DNA of 64,000 nucleotides, taken from assembly GCA_023412845.1 (NCBI GenBank), contig JAEZRH010000172.1, positions 1 through 64,000 on the forward strand, in the 5' to 3' direction. Positions 15,714-23,074 of the stretch are shown here, piece after piece (positions within the stretch are counted from its first letter, which is position 1; each line of letters starts with the position of its first letter). A model generated the notes under the pieces. That model was not told the origin of the DNA and did no database searches. It saw nothing but the letters and a program-made list of their open reading frames with translations. Source of the DNA: Bacillota bacterium. GTDB lineage: Bacteria; Bacillota; Clostridia; Oscillospirales; Acutalibacteraceae. The position numbers and the translations under genes were made by a program.

Positions 15714-16880
15714 TCACCCCACATAAGCTTTCTCAAACGCAGTTTCAAGGTCCCTGGCGAGATCGCGTTTGTCTTCAATGCCGACAGAAAGGCGAACCAG
15801 ATTGTCAACGATGCCGACCTTTTGCCGTACCTCGTACGGCACGGAGGCGTGCGTCATGGTGGCGGGATGGCAGACGAGCGACTCCACGCCGCCGAGGCTT
15901 TCCGCCAGAGCGATCAGCCGCACGTTTTCATAGAACCTGCGGATGTCGTATTTTTCGGAAAGAACGAACGAGATCATGGCGCCCGCACCGGACGCCTGCT
16001 TCTTCTGGATCTCGTATCCGGGGAAATCTTCAAATCCGGGATAATACACCTTCGTCACGCCGTCGTGCCCGCGCAGAAAATCGGCCAGGTAAGCCGTGTT
16101 CTCCTGATGCCGGTCCATACGGACGGAAAGCGTCTTGATCCCGCGGATCAGCAGCCACGAGTCGAACGGGCCGGCGACGCCGCCCGTCGCGTTCTGGATG
16201 AACGCAAGGCGCTCCGCCGTTTTTTCGTCCTTCACCACGGCGAGACCAGCCACAAGGTCGCTGTGCCCGCCCAGGTACTTCGTTGCGCTGTGCACCACGA
16301 TGTCCGCACCAAGAGACAGCGGGCGCTGCAGGTACGGCGTCATGAACGTATTGTCGACGATCACCGTCAGCCCGTGCCTGTGGGCGATTTCGGAGGCTGC
16401 CGCGATGTCCGTGACTGTCAGCAGCGGGTTTGCCGGGCTTTCGATCAGCAGCGCGCGCACGCTTTCGTCGATGCTGCTCTCCAGAAGATCCAGGTCGGAA
16501 GTATCCACGACCTCGTAGGCGAGGCCGAAGCCTTTGAAAATTTTATCCAGCACGCGGAACGTGCCGCCGTATACGTTGCTGGAAATGATGACTTTGCCGC
16601 CGTTTTGGAACAGCGTCAGCACGGCCGTGATCGCCGCCATTCCGGAACCGAACGCGAATCCCGCCGCGCCGCCTTCCAGTTCCGCAATCAGCTTTTCCAG
16701 CGCCTCGCGGGTCGGGTTGCCCGTGCGGGAATACTCATACCCGCTGTTTTTGCCCAGCCCCTGCTGGCGGTATGTGGAAGTCTGGTAAATCGGAACGCTG
16801 ACCGCTCCCGTCGCCGGGTCGCCGTCAATCCCTCCGTGAATCAGTCTGCTGCTGAACGAAATCTGCTCCTGCGCGCTCAT
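15714..16880 (-). CDS. mccB: Cystathionine gamma-lyase/transsulfuration PLP enzyme
   Basis: A 388-residue member of the Cys/Met metabolism PLP family. VHSATKYLGGHSD carries the PLP lysine. YEYSRTGNPTREALE and FGSGMAAITAVL bind cofactor phosphate from the neighbouring subunit and ring, and ESLGGVESLVCHPA is the C-terminal signature. Paired with mccA directly downstream it most likely cleaves cystathionine to cysteine (MccB/YrhB type); cystathionine gamma-synthase or methionine gamma-lyase activity is possible. AAAGGATG lies before the ATG. Expression is probably controlled through the 257-base leader containing an intrinsic terminator at 16929-16967. Confidence 0.9.
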   Translation of the reverse strand: MSAQEQISFSSRLIHGGIDGDPATGAVSVPIYQTSTYRQQGLGKNSGYEYSRTGNPTREALEKLIAELEGGAAGFAFGSGMAAITAVLTLFQNGGKVIISSNVYGGTFRVLDKIFKGFGLAYEVVDTSDLDLLESSIDESVRALLIESPANPLLTVTDIAAASEIAHRHGLTVIVDNTFMTPYLQRPLSLGADIVVHSATKYLGGHSDLVAGLAVVKDEKTAERLAFIQNATGGVAGPFDSWLLIRGIKTLSVRMDRHQENTAYLADFLRGHDGVTKVYYPGFEDFPGYEIQKKQASGAGAMISFVLSEKYDIRRFYENVRLIALAESLGGVESLVCHPATMTHASVPYEVRQKVGIVDNLVRLSVGIEDKRDLARDLETAFEKAYVG

Positions 16881-16928
16881 CTGCTACATCCTTTCAAAAT
16901 ATACTTAATTAGTCTGTATTCATACAAA

Positions 16929-16967
16929 ATAAAAAGACCGGACGGCATCGGCCGCCCGGTCTTTTTT
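16929..16967 (-). terminator. Intrinsic terminator in the mccBA leader (attenuator)
   Basis: On the minus strand GACCGGGCGGC and GCCGTCCGGTC pair and are followed by TTTTTATTTT. It lies about 50 bases before the mccB start and after a putative -10 at 17149-17144. It therefore stands where an attenuator would be. The plus-strand reading of the hairpin also ends in T6, but no gene is transcribed into it from that side. Confidence 0.75.
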
Positions 16968-16974
16968 GCAGATG

Positions 16975-17149
16975 CAGAATCCTGCCTAAAAAGCCCACAG
17001 GGACGCCCGCCGTATCCCGACCGCAAGACAGCGACAACAGACACAGCCTTTTTCGGCTGCGCTGCGTTCCGTATGATTCGCGGTGAAAAAATGGTGAAGC
17101 ACGGCAGGTTCTCCCTTCTTATTTCATATTATTTCGATATGTTATTATA
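16975..17149 (-). promoter_or_regulatory. Structured leader of mccBA (riboswitch-like, unassigned)
   Basis: A perfect -10 TATAAT (17149-17144, weak -35 TGTAGA 18 bases upstream) opens a leader closed by CCTGCC (17108-17103) pairing with GGCAGG (16986-16981). Inside is a strong CAGCC-GAAAAA-GGCTG hairpin. The terminator follows directly. I do not recognise S-box, T-box, cobalamin or other common aptamer cores. Function as a sulfur-responsive switch is inference from gene context. Confidence 0.45.
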
Positions 17150-17327
17150 TGCATTAGCTGCTGATAATCTACACCTTTTTTCCGGCTTTGTCAAGAGGGC
17201 GGACGCAAAGCGTCTTTCGCGCCTGCGGCGGGCATGACCATGGCTTTATGAAAAATTGCTTCACGTCCCGCCAAAATAAGCTTTTCATTCTCTATCGGCC
17301 CGCGGTGAGCCGAAACAGACCGTCCTG

Positions 17328-17356
17328 TTGATTTTTTGGGCGGGTTGTAGTATGGT
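17328..17356 (+). promoter_or_regulatory. Predicted promoter of queT
   Basis: TTGATT (17328-17333) and TATGGT (17351-17356) with a 17-base spacer lie just upstream of the preQ1 element. Each matches consensus at 4/6 positions. Confidence 0.4.
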
Positions 17357-17381
17357 TGTAGCGTAGCCGTTTTTTCCGGCT

Positions 17382-17422
17382 GGTCAGTCGCAACATCCTG
17401 ACCTAAAACAAAACTACGGAGG
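17382..17422 (+). promoter_or_regulatory. preQ1-I riboswitch (type II-like) of queT
   Basis: Hairpin GGTCAG-TCGCAACATC-CTGACC (17382-17403) is followed by the A-rich strand TAAAACAAAACTACGGAGG. The loop start TCGCA and the AAAACAAAA tail match the small preQ1-I aptamers such as that of Thermoanaerobacter tengcongensis. The loop TCC can pair with GGA of the Shine-Dalgarno GGAGG (17418-17422), so ligand binding should hide the ribosome site. The downstream gene is a queuosine-precursor transporter, which fits. A minimal ATG-TAA lies between the site and the true start at 17432. Confidence 0.85.
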
Positions 17423-17431
17423 CATGTAAAA

Positions 17432-17989
17432 ATGAACAATCAATCCATGCGGCTGCGTCGCCTGACGCAGGGCGCCGTGATCGCCGCGGCCTACGCCGCC
17501 TTGACCTACGCCGCCGCTCTCGCAAACCTGGCCTACGGACCGGTGCAGTTCCGTTTTTCCGAAGCTCTGACCATTCTGCCCGTATTCACTTCCGCGGCGG
17601 TCCCGGGCCTGACCATCGGATGCCTGCTTGCCAATATTTTCAGCGGGTACGGCATGTACGACATGGTCTTCGGCACGCTCGCCACGCTGCTGGCGGCCAT
17701 TGGCACCCACCTTGTGCGGCGTATCCGCTTCCGCGGCGTCCCCGTGCTTGCACCGCTGCCGCCGATCCTGCTGAACGCCGTCATCGTCGGGGCGGAGATC
17801 ACCGCCCTTTCGCCCGGGGGCTTCGCATGGGCGGTATTCTGGCCCACCGCCGGTTCCGTCGGCCTGGGCGAGTTCGTCGTGTGCTACGCGCTGGGGCTTC
17901 CCCTTGCCTTGGCGCTTGAAAAGAATCCCGCTATCCGGCGGATTGTATCCGCGCCCACGCCCCGCAATTTCATCCTGCGGAAAAAATAA
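17432..17989 (+). CDS. queT: QueT family queuosine-precursor transporter
   Basis: A 185-residue membrane protein of the COG4708/QueT family, the substrate-binding S component of an energy-coupling-factor importer for preQ0/preQ1 or related bases. VQFRFSEALTILPVFTSAAVPGL and LANIFSGYGMYDMVFGTLATLLAA are the conserved signature, with about five membrane helices. GGAGG lies 9 bases before the ATG. A preQ1 riboswitch overlaps that ribosome site, so import should be shut off when preQ1 is plentiful. It is monocistronic; the ECF A/T components are not in this window. Confidence 0.92.
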   Translation: MNNQSMRLRRLTQGAVIAAAYAALTYAAALANLAYGPVQFRFSEALTILPVFTSAAVPGLTIGCLLANIFSGYGMYDMVFGTLATLLAAIGTHLVRRIRFRGVPVLAPLPPILLNAVIVGAEITALSPGGFAWAVFWPTAGSVGLGEFVVCYALGLPLALALEKNPAIRRIVSAPTPRNFILRKK

Positions 17990-18012
17990 GCTCTCCCTGG
18001 CGGGAGAGAAAT

Positions 18013-18058
18013 GGGACGCTCCTGACCGCAGATGCAGACTCTGCAAATCGGGAGCGTC
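18013..18058 (+). terminator. Hairpin after queT
   Basis: Outer stem GGACGCTCC/GGAGCGTCC encloses GCAGATGCAGACTCTGC. It lies 23 bases after the queT stop and is followed by a short T pair only. The GACTGTCCGGGCA repeat 13-mer follows at 18063-18075. Confidence 0.5.
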
Positions 18059-18137
18059 CTTCGACTGTCCGGGCAAAGGATAGCTTTCCATTTTCATCGG
18101 GTTCTATGCCCTGCCGTGGGGAGCGGCGGCACGGCGC

Positions 18138-19016
18138 TCAACGGGTGCCCGTCAGCTTACGGTCGAGCCGCCGGCCGAGGATGCGCGCCCCAATGCTGAA
18201 CGCAAACACCATAAGGATGAGCACGGCGGAGGAGACGTCCGCGACCTGCGCGGCGTTGGGAGCGACGGCCTCCGTGCGCATCGACCAGATGTGCAACGCA
18301 AGCGTTTCGCCGGGGCGGAACGGATTCAGCGGGCATGTGGGCGAAGCGAGGTTCCACCGGCTCCAGTTGATGTCCGTGCTCATACCCGCGGTGTACAGCA
18401 GCGCGGCGGCTTCGCCGAAGCCGCGTCCGGCCGCGAGGATGACCCCCGTGATGATTCGCGGCACGCAGGCCGGCAGCAGCACCTTCATGATCGTCTGCCA
18501 GTGCGTCGCGCCTATGGCAAAGCTGCCTTCCTTCCATTTGACCGGCACGGCGCGCATGGCGTCTTCCGTCGTCGTGGTGATCAGCGGCAGGCTGAGGATG
18601 GAGACCGCCAGCGCACCCGCAAACAGATTCCATTTGGAATGGGTCAGCTCGATGAACACATAGCTGCCGAACAGACCGACCACGATGGAGGGCAGCGAGG
18701 AAAGCGTCTCCATGCTGGTGCGGATGAATTCGGTCAGCTTTCCCGGTTTGGCGTACTCCGACATATAAACGCCGGCGGCGACGCCGATCGGCACACTGAC
18801 CAGAAGGGCGAGGAACACCAGATAAACGGTGTTGAAGAGCTGATTGCCGATGCCGTTCGCGTTGAATGCGAGGAGGGCCGGGCTGAACGCCCGCACTCCG
18901 CGGAACACGACATAAACGGTGAACGCGGCCAGCAGCATAAGGAAAAATCCGGCGACGCAGTAAAGCAGGGCCGTCATCGCCCGGTCGGCCAGAATGGCTT
19001 TTTTATGTCTGCTCAT
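18138..19016 (-). CDS. pstA: Phosphate ABC transporter permease PstA
   Basis: A 292-residue inner-membrane permease with six helices. The EAA-loop region reads RAVPVKWKEGSFAIGATHWQTI, followed by IITGVILAAGRGFGEAAALLYTAG, typical of PstA. It pairs with PstC as the channel of the high-affinity phosphate importer. Its ATG overlaps the pstC stop by four bases (ATGA), so the two are coupled. Downstream, neither pstB nor phoU follows before the queT gene on the other strand, which is unusual for this operon; the ATPase must be encoded elsewhere. Confidence 0.93.
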   Translation of the reverse strand: MSRHKKAILADRAMTALLYCVAGFFLMLLAAFTVYVVFRGVRAFSPALLAFNANGIGNQLFNTVYLVFLALLVSVPIGVAAGVYMSEYAKPGKLTEFIRTSMETLSSLPSIVVGLFGSYVFIELTHSKWNLFAGALAVSILSLPLITTTTEDAMRAVPVKWKEGSFAIGATHWQTIMKVLLPACVPRIITGVILAAGRGFGEAAALLYTAGMSTDINWSRWNLASPTCPLNPFRPGETLALHIWSMRTEAVAPNAAQVADVSSAVLILMVFAFSIGARILGRRLDRKLTGTR

Positions 19017-19897
19017 CCTTCTTTCGCCCCTTTCACCGAAATTTTACGCACAAGGAAGATAAAGAGGTACGAAATCAGAAGCAGGAGAAGCGCCATGCTC
19101 CACAGCCCTGCGCTGTATTCCCCGCCTTCCGTCGCGCCGCCCATGTCGGACGCGATGGCGGCGGTCAGTGTGCTTGTGGGGGCGAGGATGCCCGTGGGGA
19201 AGGCCTTCATCTTGCCGACCACCATGGCGACGGCCAACGCCTCGCCGAACGCGCGCGAAAGGCCGAGGATGATGCCCGTCAGAATACCGGGCTTCGCCGA
19301 CGGCAGCAGTACTCTGTGGATGACCTGCCAGCGGGTGGAACCGAGGCCGTAGGCCGCCTCCTGAAAGCCGTGCGGAACTCCGCCGATGGCGTCGGCGGAA
19401 ACACTCGCGATGGTGGGGAAGATCATGACCGCCAGCACGATGCCCGCCGCCAGCACCGAGTAGCCGAACTGCAGGTTGAAGATCTTCTCCAGCGCGGGGA
19501 CCAGGACGGTCGCGCCCACCCAGCCGTAGACCACTGAGGGAATGCCGACGAAGATCTCAACGGCGGGCCGGAAGAGCCTGTCGCTGACCTTCGGCGAGAT
19601 CACCGCCATGAAAATTGCCGCCGAAAGGCTGAACGGCGTGGCAATCAGCAGCGCCAGGAAGCACACGCACAGCGAACCGACAATGAAGATGGCCGCGCCG
19701 ACCTGCCCGCCCCCGTCGAAGTCGTCGGCGGGGTTCCAGTTCGAGGAGAAAAGGAATTCCAGCACGCTGTGGTGGTAAACGCGGAACGTATCCGCTCCGC
19801 GGTAGATGAGGAATGCGCCGATCAGAAGAGTCAGCACAATGATGAAGAGCCCGCAGGCCATGACGGCGATGCGCGGCGCCGATCCTTTTTTAGACAT
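19013..19897 (-). CDS. pstC: Phosphate ABC transporter permease PstC
   Basis: A 294-residue permease with six membrane segments. IPSVVYGWVGATVLVPAL and the coupling loop DAIGGVPHGFQEAAYGLGSTRWQ are the PstC signature. It forms the phosphate channel with PstA. AGGAAAG lies upstream; I chose the ATG at 19897, while the GTG two codons earlier (19903) is also possible. A TM2-domain gene on the other strand separates it from pstS, so pstC needs its own promoter or read-through from pstS over about 640 bases. Confidence 0.92.
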   Translation of the reverse strand: MSKKGSAPRIAVMACGLFIIVLTLLIGAFLIYRGADTFRVYHHSVLEFLFSSNWNPADDFDGGGQVGAAIFIVGSLCVCFLALLIATPFSLSAAIFMAVISPKVSDRLFRPAVEIFVGIPSVVYGWVGATVLVPALEKIFNLQFGYSVLAAGIVLAVMIFPTIASVSADAIGGVPHGFQEAAYGLGSTRWQVIHRVLLPSAKPGILTGIILGLSRAFGEALAVAMVVGKMKAFPTGILAPTSTLTAAIASDMGGATEGGEYSAGLWSMALLLLLISYLFIFLVRKISVKGAKEG

Positions 19898-20039
19898 TCC
19901 CACTTCTTCTTTCCTATAAAATTCCGCTCCGCCGTTTTTCCTGAAGAGTCACGGCATTTTCCGCCGCTTCATAAAATGTTGAAAGCTTTCAGCCATCTGT
20001 GCTATGATGTTTCTGTCAGAAAACGGAGGGATGAATATC

Positions 20040-20399
20040 ATGTATGACGAATATCGCTCGGGGCCTTTCTGCCCCAGGTGCGGCGCGCGGCTTCCGGCCG
20101 GGGTAGCCTACTGCCCGCACTGCGGTGCGGCGGTGACTTCCCCGTACGCGCAGCCCGCCTCCTGGGGAAACGGAGTCTCCCCCTACAACCGTCTGGCGGC
20201 GCTGCTGCTTTGCGTCCTTGTCGGCGCCCTGGGGATCCACCGGTTCTATGTGGGAAAAATCGGCACCGGCATTCTATGGCTCTGCACCGCCGGGGTCTTC
20301 GGCATCGGCGTGCTGGTGGACCTCATCATGATCTGCACCGGCAACTTCACCGACGGATACGGAAGGCCGGTGCTGGACTGGCAGGGCTGGTGGCGTTAA
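20040..20399 (+). CDS. Zinc-ribbon TM2 domain protein
   Basis: A 119-residue protein. The N-terminus carries a zinc ribbon with two CPxC knuckles (FCPRCG at residues 10-15 and YCPHCG at 24-29). The C-terminal half is a TM2 domain: two membrane helices with LGIHRFYVGKIGTGILWL between them and DLIMICTG at the second. I chose the ATG at 20040, nine bases after GGAGG; the ATG at 20031 abuts that site. The role of TM2 proteins in bacteria is not established. It lies between pstS and pstC, transcribed towards the end of pstS. Confidence 0.8.
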   Translation: MYDEYRSGPFCPRCGARLPAGVAYCPHCGAAVTSPYAQPASWGNGVSPYNRLAALLLCVLVGALGIHRFYVGKIGTGILWLCTAGVFGIGVLVDLIMICTGNFTDGYGRPVLDWQGWWR

Positions 20400-20538
20400 C
20401 CCGCACGGCCGTTTTTCCCTTTCGCAAATGCAGCCGCGGCGGATGCACGAAACGTGCATTCGTCGCGGCATTTCAGATTCCGTTTTTCAGATCCGGGCCG
20501 TCAAGCCCCGTGTGGCGTGTACTCATTGGGAAGCGGAT

Positions 20539-21495
20539 TTATTTCGCTTTCGGGTCGGCGCGTTTCACGGTCATCTTGGAAGCGACGTTGTAGCCCATGG
20601 CTTCCATATCCTTGCCGTATGTGTCGGACTGCATGTAATCGATGAGGGCTTTGGCGACTCCCGTTGCGTCGCCTTTCGTGTACATGTGCTCATAGCCCCA
20701 TACGTTGTATTTGCCGGCATAAGTGTTTTCAAGCGTGGGCGCCACACCGTCGATGGAAACGGTCTTGACGGAGGTGTTGTTCACAAGGTAGGAAAGCGCG
20801 ACATATCCGATGGCACCCTTATGGGAGGAAACCGTCTGCAGCAGCGTGCCGGAGTCGTCTGTTTCCAGAGACTTGTTGGAGGCCTCATTCGCGCCTTTCA
20901 GGGCGTAGCTCTTGAACAGGGCCCTTGTGCCGGAGGTCGTCGGGCGCGTTACCAGCGTGATGGCTTCGTCTGGGCCGCCGACTTCTTTCCAGTTCTTGGT
21001 CTTGGCGGTGAAAATGCCGACAAGCTGATCGGTCGTCAGGTTCGTGACCTTTTCAGATACGTCCGGGCTTACGATCGGAGCCATGGTGATGACGCACACC
21101 TGATGGTCGACAAGCGCCTTGGCGTCGGCGGCGGGGAGCTTTTCATCCGCGAACACGTCGGACATACCGATATCTACCGTGCTGGCTGCGACCTGCTTCA
21201 GGCCCGTGCCGGAACCGCCCGCGTTCAGCGTGATGGAAGCGTCGGGATTCGCCGTCTTGAATTTACCGGCGGCGTCCTTGGCCAGCGGGTACAGCGCGGA
21301 AGAACCGGAGATGCTGATGCTGCCGGAAACCGACGCCGCGGAAGAAGCAGCCGCGGAGGCGGCCTCGGAAGATGCCGCAGCGGACGCGGCTTCGGAGGAC
21401 GCAGCGGCGGAAGATGCGGAGGACGTTCCTCCCGAGCACGCCGTGGTGCCGATCAGCATAGCGGCCGTCAGTACAAGCGAAAGTATTTTTTTCAT
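20539..21495 (-). CDS. pstS: Phosphate-binding lipoprotein PstS
   Basis: A 318-residue extracytoplasmic phosphate receptor of the Pst importer. The signal peptide MKKILSLVLTAAMLIGTTAC ends in a lipidated cysteine. Then comes a low-complexity Ala/Ser/Glu linker (about residues 24-55, repeats of SEAASAAAS). The binding domain starts at ISISGSSALYPLAKDAA and includes NAGGSGTGLKQV and TRPTTSGTRALFKSY, loops that hold phosphate. AGGAGA precedes the ATG. Six PhoP-type boxes upstream (21553-21614) imply induction by phosphate starvation. The gene stands apart from pstCA by about 640 bases. Confidence 0.95.
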   Translation of the reverse strand: MKKILSLVLTAAMLIGTTACSGGTSSASSAAASSEAASAAASSEAASAAASSAASVSGSISISGSSALYPLAKDAAGKFKTANPDASITLNAGGSGTGLKQVAASTVDIGMSDVFADEKLPAADAKALVDHQVCVITMAPIVSPDVSEKVTNLTTDQLVGIFTAKTKNWKEVGGPDEAITLVTRPTTSGTRALFKSYALKGANEASNKSLETDDSGTLLQTVSSHKGAIGYVALSYLVNNTSVKTVSIDGVAPTLENTYAGKYNVWGYEHMYTKGDATGVAKALIDYMQSDTYGKDMEAMGYNVASKMTVKRADPKAK

Positions 21496-21537
21496 ACTCT
21501 TTCTCCTTATTCAAATCATTATTAGCTTTCGTCTGAA

Positions 21538-21614
21538 AGTATATGTTGTCCGCTTTAAATGCACGTTATATGCCCGTTAGGCTCGTGTTATATTTTTGTT
21601 AAAGACAGGTTAAA
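21538..21614 (-). promoter_or_regulatory. PHO box array and promoter of pstS
   Basis: On the minus strand six heptamers related to TTTAACA recur at an exact 11-base step. Their plus-strand positions are 21608, 21597, 21586, 21575, 21564 and 21553 (GGTTAAA, TGTTAAA, TGTTATA, CGTTAGG, CGTTATA, CTTTAAA). A -10 TATACT lies at 21543-21538. This matches the PhoP-binding direct repeats (TTAACA-like, about one helical turn apart) described for Bacillus phosphate-regulon promoters. Confidence 0.8.
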
Positions 21615-21661
21615 TATACTTTCTCCCTCCGCCAAACATAATTTTGAAAGGATTCCGGCGC

Positions 21662-21697
21662 ATAAAAATGCCCGGAGCGGTGATTCCCGCTCCGGGC
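21662..21697 (-). terminator. Intrinsic terminator after dnaJ
   Basis: On the minus strand GCCCGGAGCGG and CCGCTCCGGGC form an 11-base stem with loop GAATCA, followed by ATTTTTATG. It ends the hrcA-grpE-dnaK-dnaJ transcript about 100 bases after the dnaJ stop. Confidence 0.8.
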
Positions 21698-21797
21698 GCA
21701 GGCGTGGTCTGATTCGGCCTGCCGTTTAACAGATGAAGAATGAACAGCCTGCTTTAACGGGACGTCCGCCGTAGGCGCAAAAGGCGCCGTGCGCCCG

Positions 21798-22961
21798 TCA
21801 GTCGCCGAAGGCGTCTTTGATCTTGCCGAAAAAGGATTTGCGCTTCTGGTAGTTTTTGTCATCCGCGGAACGGTCGAATTCCTCCAGCAGATCCTTCTGT
21901 TTCTGCGAAAGATTCTTTGGCACCTCGATGGTCACGCGCACGTACTGGTCGCCGCGTCCCCTGCCGCCCAGCTTCGGGATTCCCTTGCCGCGCAGCTTGA
22001 ACACGTCGCCCGGCTGCGTGCCCGCGTGCACCTCATATTCCACCTTACCGTCGATGGTCGGCACCACGGCCTGCGTGCCCAAAGCGGCCTGCGTAAAGGT
22101 CAGCGGCAGCTCGCACCACACGTCGTTGCCGCGGCGTTCGAACAACGGGTGCGGCCGCACGGTCACATAGACGTGCAGGTCGCCCGTCGGGCCGCCGTTG
22201 GTGCCGGCGTCTCCCTTGCCGGTCACGTTCAGGATCTGGTCGTTGTCGATGCCCGCCGGAATGTTGATCTCAATGGTCTGGTGCCGGCGGACCCGTCCGG
22301 ACCCGCTGCACGCCGGGCACGGGTCGTCGATCACATGGCCGCTGCCGCCGCAGCGGTCGCAGGTACGCACGGTCTGCACCACGCCGAACGGCGTACGCTG
22401 GCTGACGCGCACCTGACCGGAGCCGCCGCACTGCGGGCACGTTTTCGCCGAGGTGCCCGCCTTCGCCCCGGTGCCGTGGCAATCCGGGCATTCGTCGATG
22501 TGGTCGTATGAGATCTGCTTGACGCAGCCTTTCGCGGCCTCTTCGAAATCGATGGAGATCGAAGCCTCGCTGTCGGCACCCCGGCGCGGCGCGTTCGTGC
22601 TTCGGCGGCCGGAGCCGCCGAACCCGCCGAAACCGTCAAACCCGCCGAAGCCGCTGAAAACGCTGTTGAAAATATCGTCTATATTGATGTTGCCTGTAAA
22701 CGGGCCGCCCGCTCCGGCGCCGCCGCCGAAATTCGGGTCCACCCCGGCCTGGCCGAACTGGTCGTAGCGCGCCCGCTTGTCTTTGTCGGAAAGCACCTCG
22801 TACGCTTCGTTGATCTCTTTGAATTTTGCCTCGGCCTGCTTATCGCCGGGGTGCAGGTCGGGGTGATACTGTTTCGCCAGCTTGCGGTACGCTTTCTTGA
22901 TCTCGTCCTCGGTGGCGTTTTTGGGCACGCCCATGACTTCATAATAATCTTTTTCAGCCAA
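21798..22961 (-). CDS. dnaJ: Chaperone DnaJ
   Basis: A 387-residue type I J-protein. The J domain carries HPD in [11 protein letters not shown] (about residues 33-43), followed by a Gly/Phe-rich linker (to about 130). The four zinc-binding CxxCxGxG repeats are all present: [24 protein letters not shown] and CPACSGSG. It stimulates DnaK ATPase and delivers substrates. I prefer the TTG at 22961, eight bases after GGGAG; the GTG at 22970 abuts that site. It is the last gene of the hrcA operon. Confidence 0.96.
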   Translation of the reverse strand: MAEKDYYEVMGVPKNATEDEIKKAYRKLAKQYHPDLHPGDKQAEAKFKEINEAYEVLSDKDKRARYDQFGQAGVDPNFGGGAGAGGPFTGNINIDDIFNSVFSGFGGFDGFGGFGGSGRRSTNAPRRGADSEASISIDFEEAAKGCVKQISYDHIDECPDCHGTGAKAGTSAKTCPQCGGSGQVRVSQRTPFGVVQTVRTCDRCGGSGHVIDDPCPACSGSGRVRRHQTIEINIPAGIDNDQILNVTGKGDAGTNGGPTGDLHVYVTVRPHPLFERRGNDVWCELPLTFTQAALGTQAVVPTIDGKVEYEVHAGTQPGDVFKLRGKGIPKLGGRGRGDQYVRVTIEVPKNLSQKQKDLLEEFDRSADDKNYQKRKSFFGKIKDAFGD

Positions 22962-22988
22962 GCCAATCACTCCCGGATATCACGCGCG

Positions 22989-23013
22989 CAGGGCAGCCGA
23001 GCAGGCTGCCCTG
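22989..23013 (-). other. Hairpin between dnaK and dnaJ
   Basis: CAGGGCAGCC and GGCTGCCCTG form a 10-base stem with loop GAGCA in the 113-base dnaK-dnaJ gap. With no U-run it is probably an mRNA-stabilising or processing hairpin that sets the dnaK:dnaJ ratio. Confidence 0.4.
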
Positions 23014-23074
23014 AAGCGCTTGTATGTGAACGCCCGCCGCAGAACTGTGCGGGGACGGTTGCCGAATTTGCGGA

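Noticed and set aside
16975..17149. T-box or S-box leader for mccBA
   Set aside because: Only ACCGCG of the T-box core occurs, without the UGGN bulge context. The S-box core (GAGGGA with GAUGAAGCCCGG-like pairing) is absent. Kept as an unassigned leader.
20428..21525. Plus-strand frame opposite pstS
   Set aside because: Antisense to the complete phosphate-binding lipoprotein; the Gly/Arg-rich end mirrors its Ala/Ser linker.
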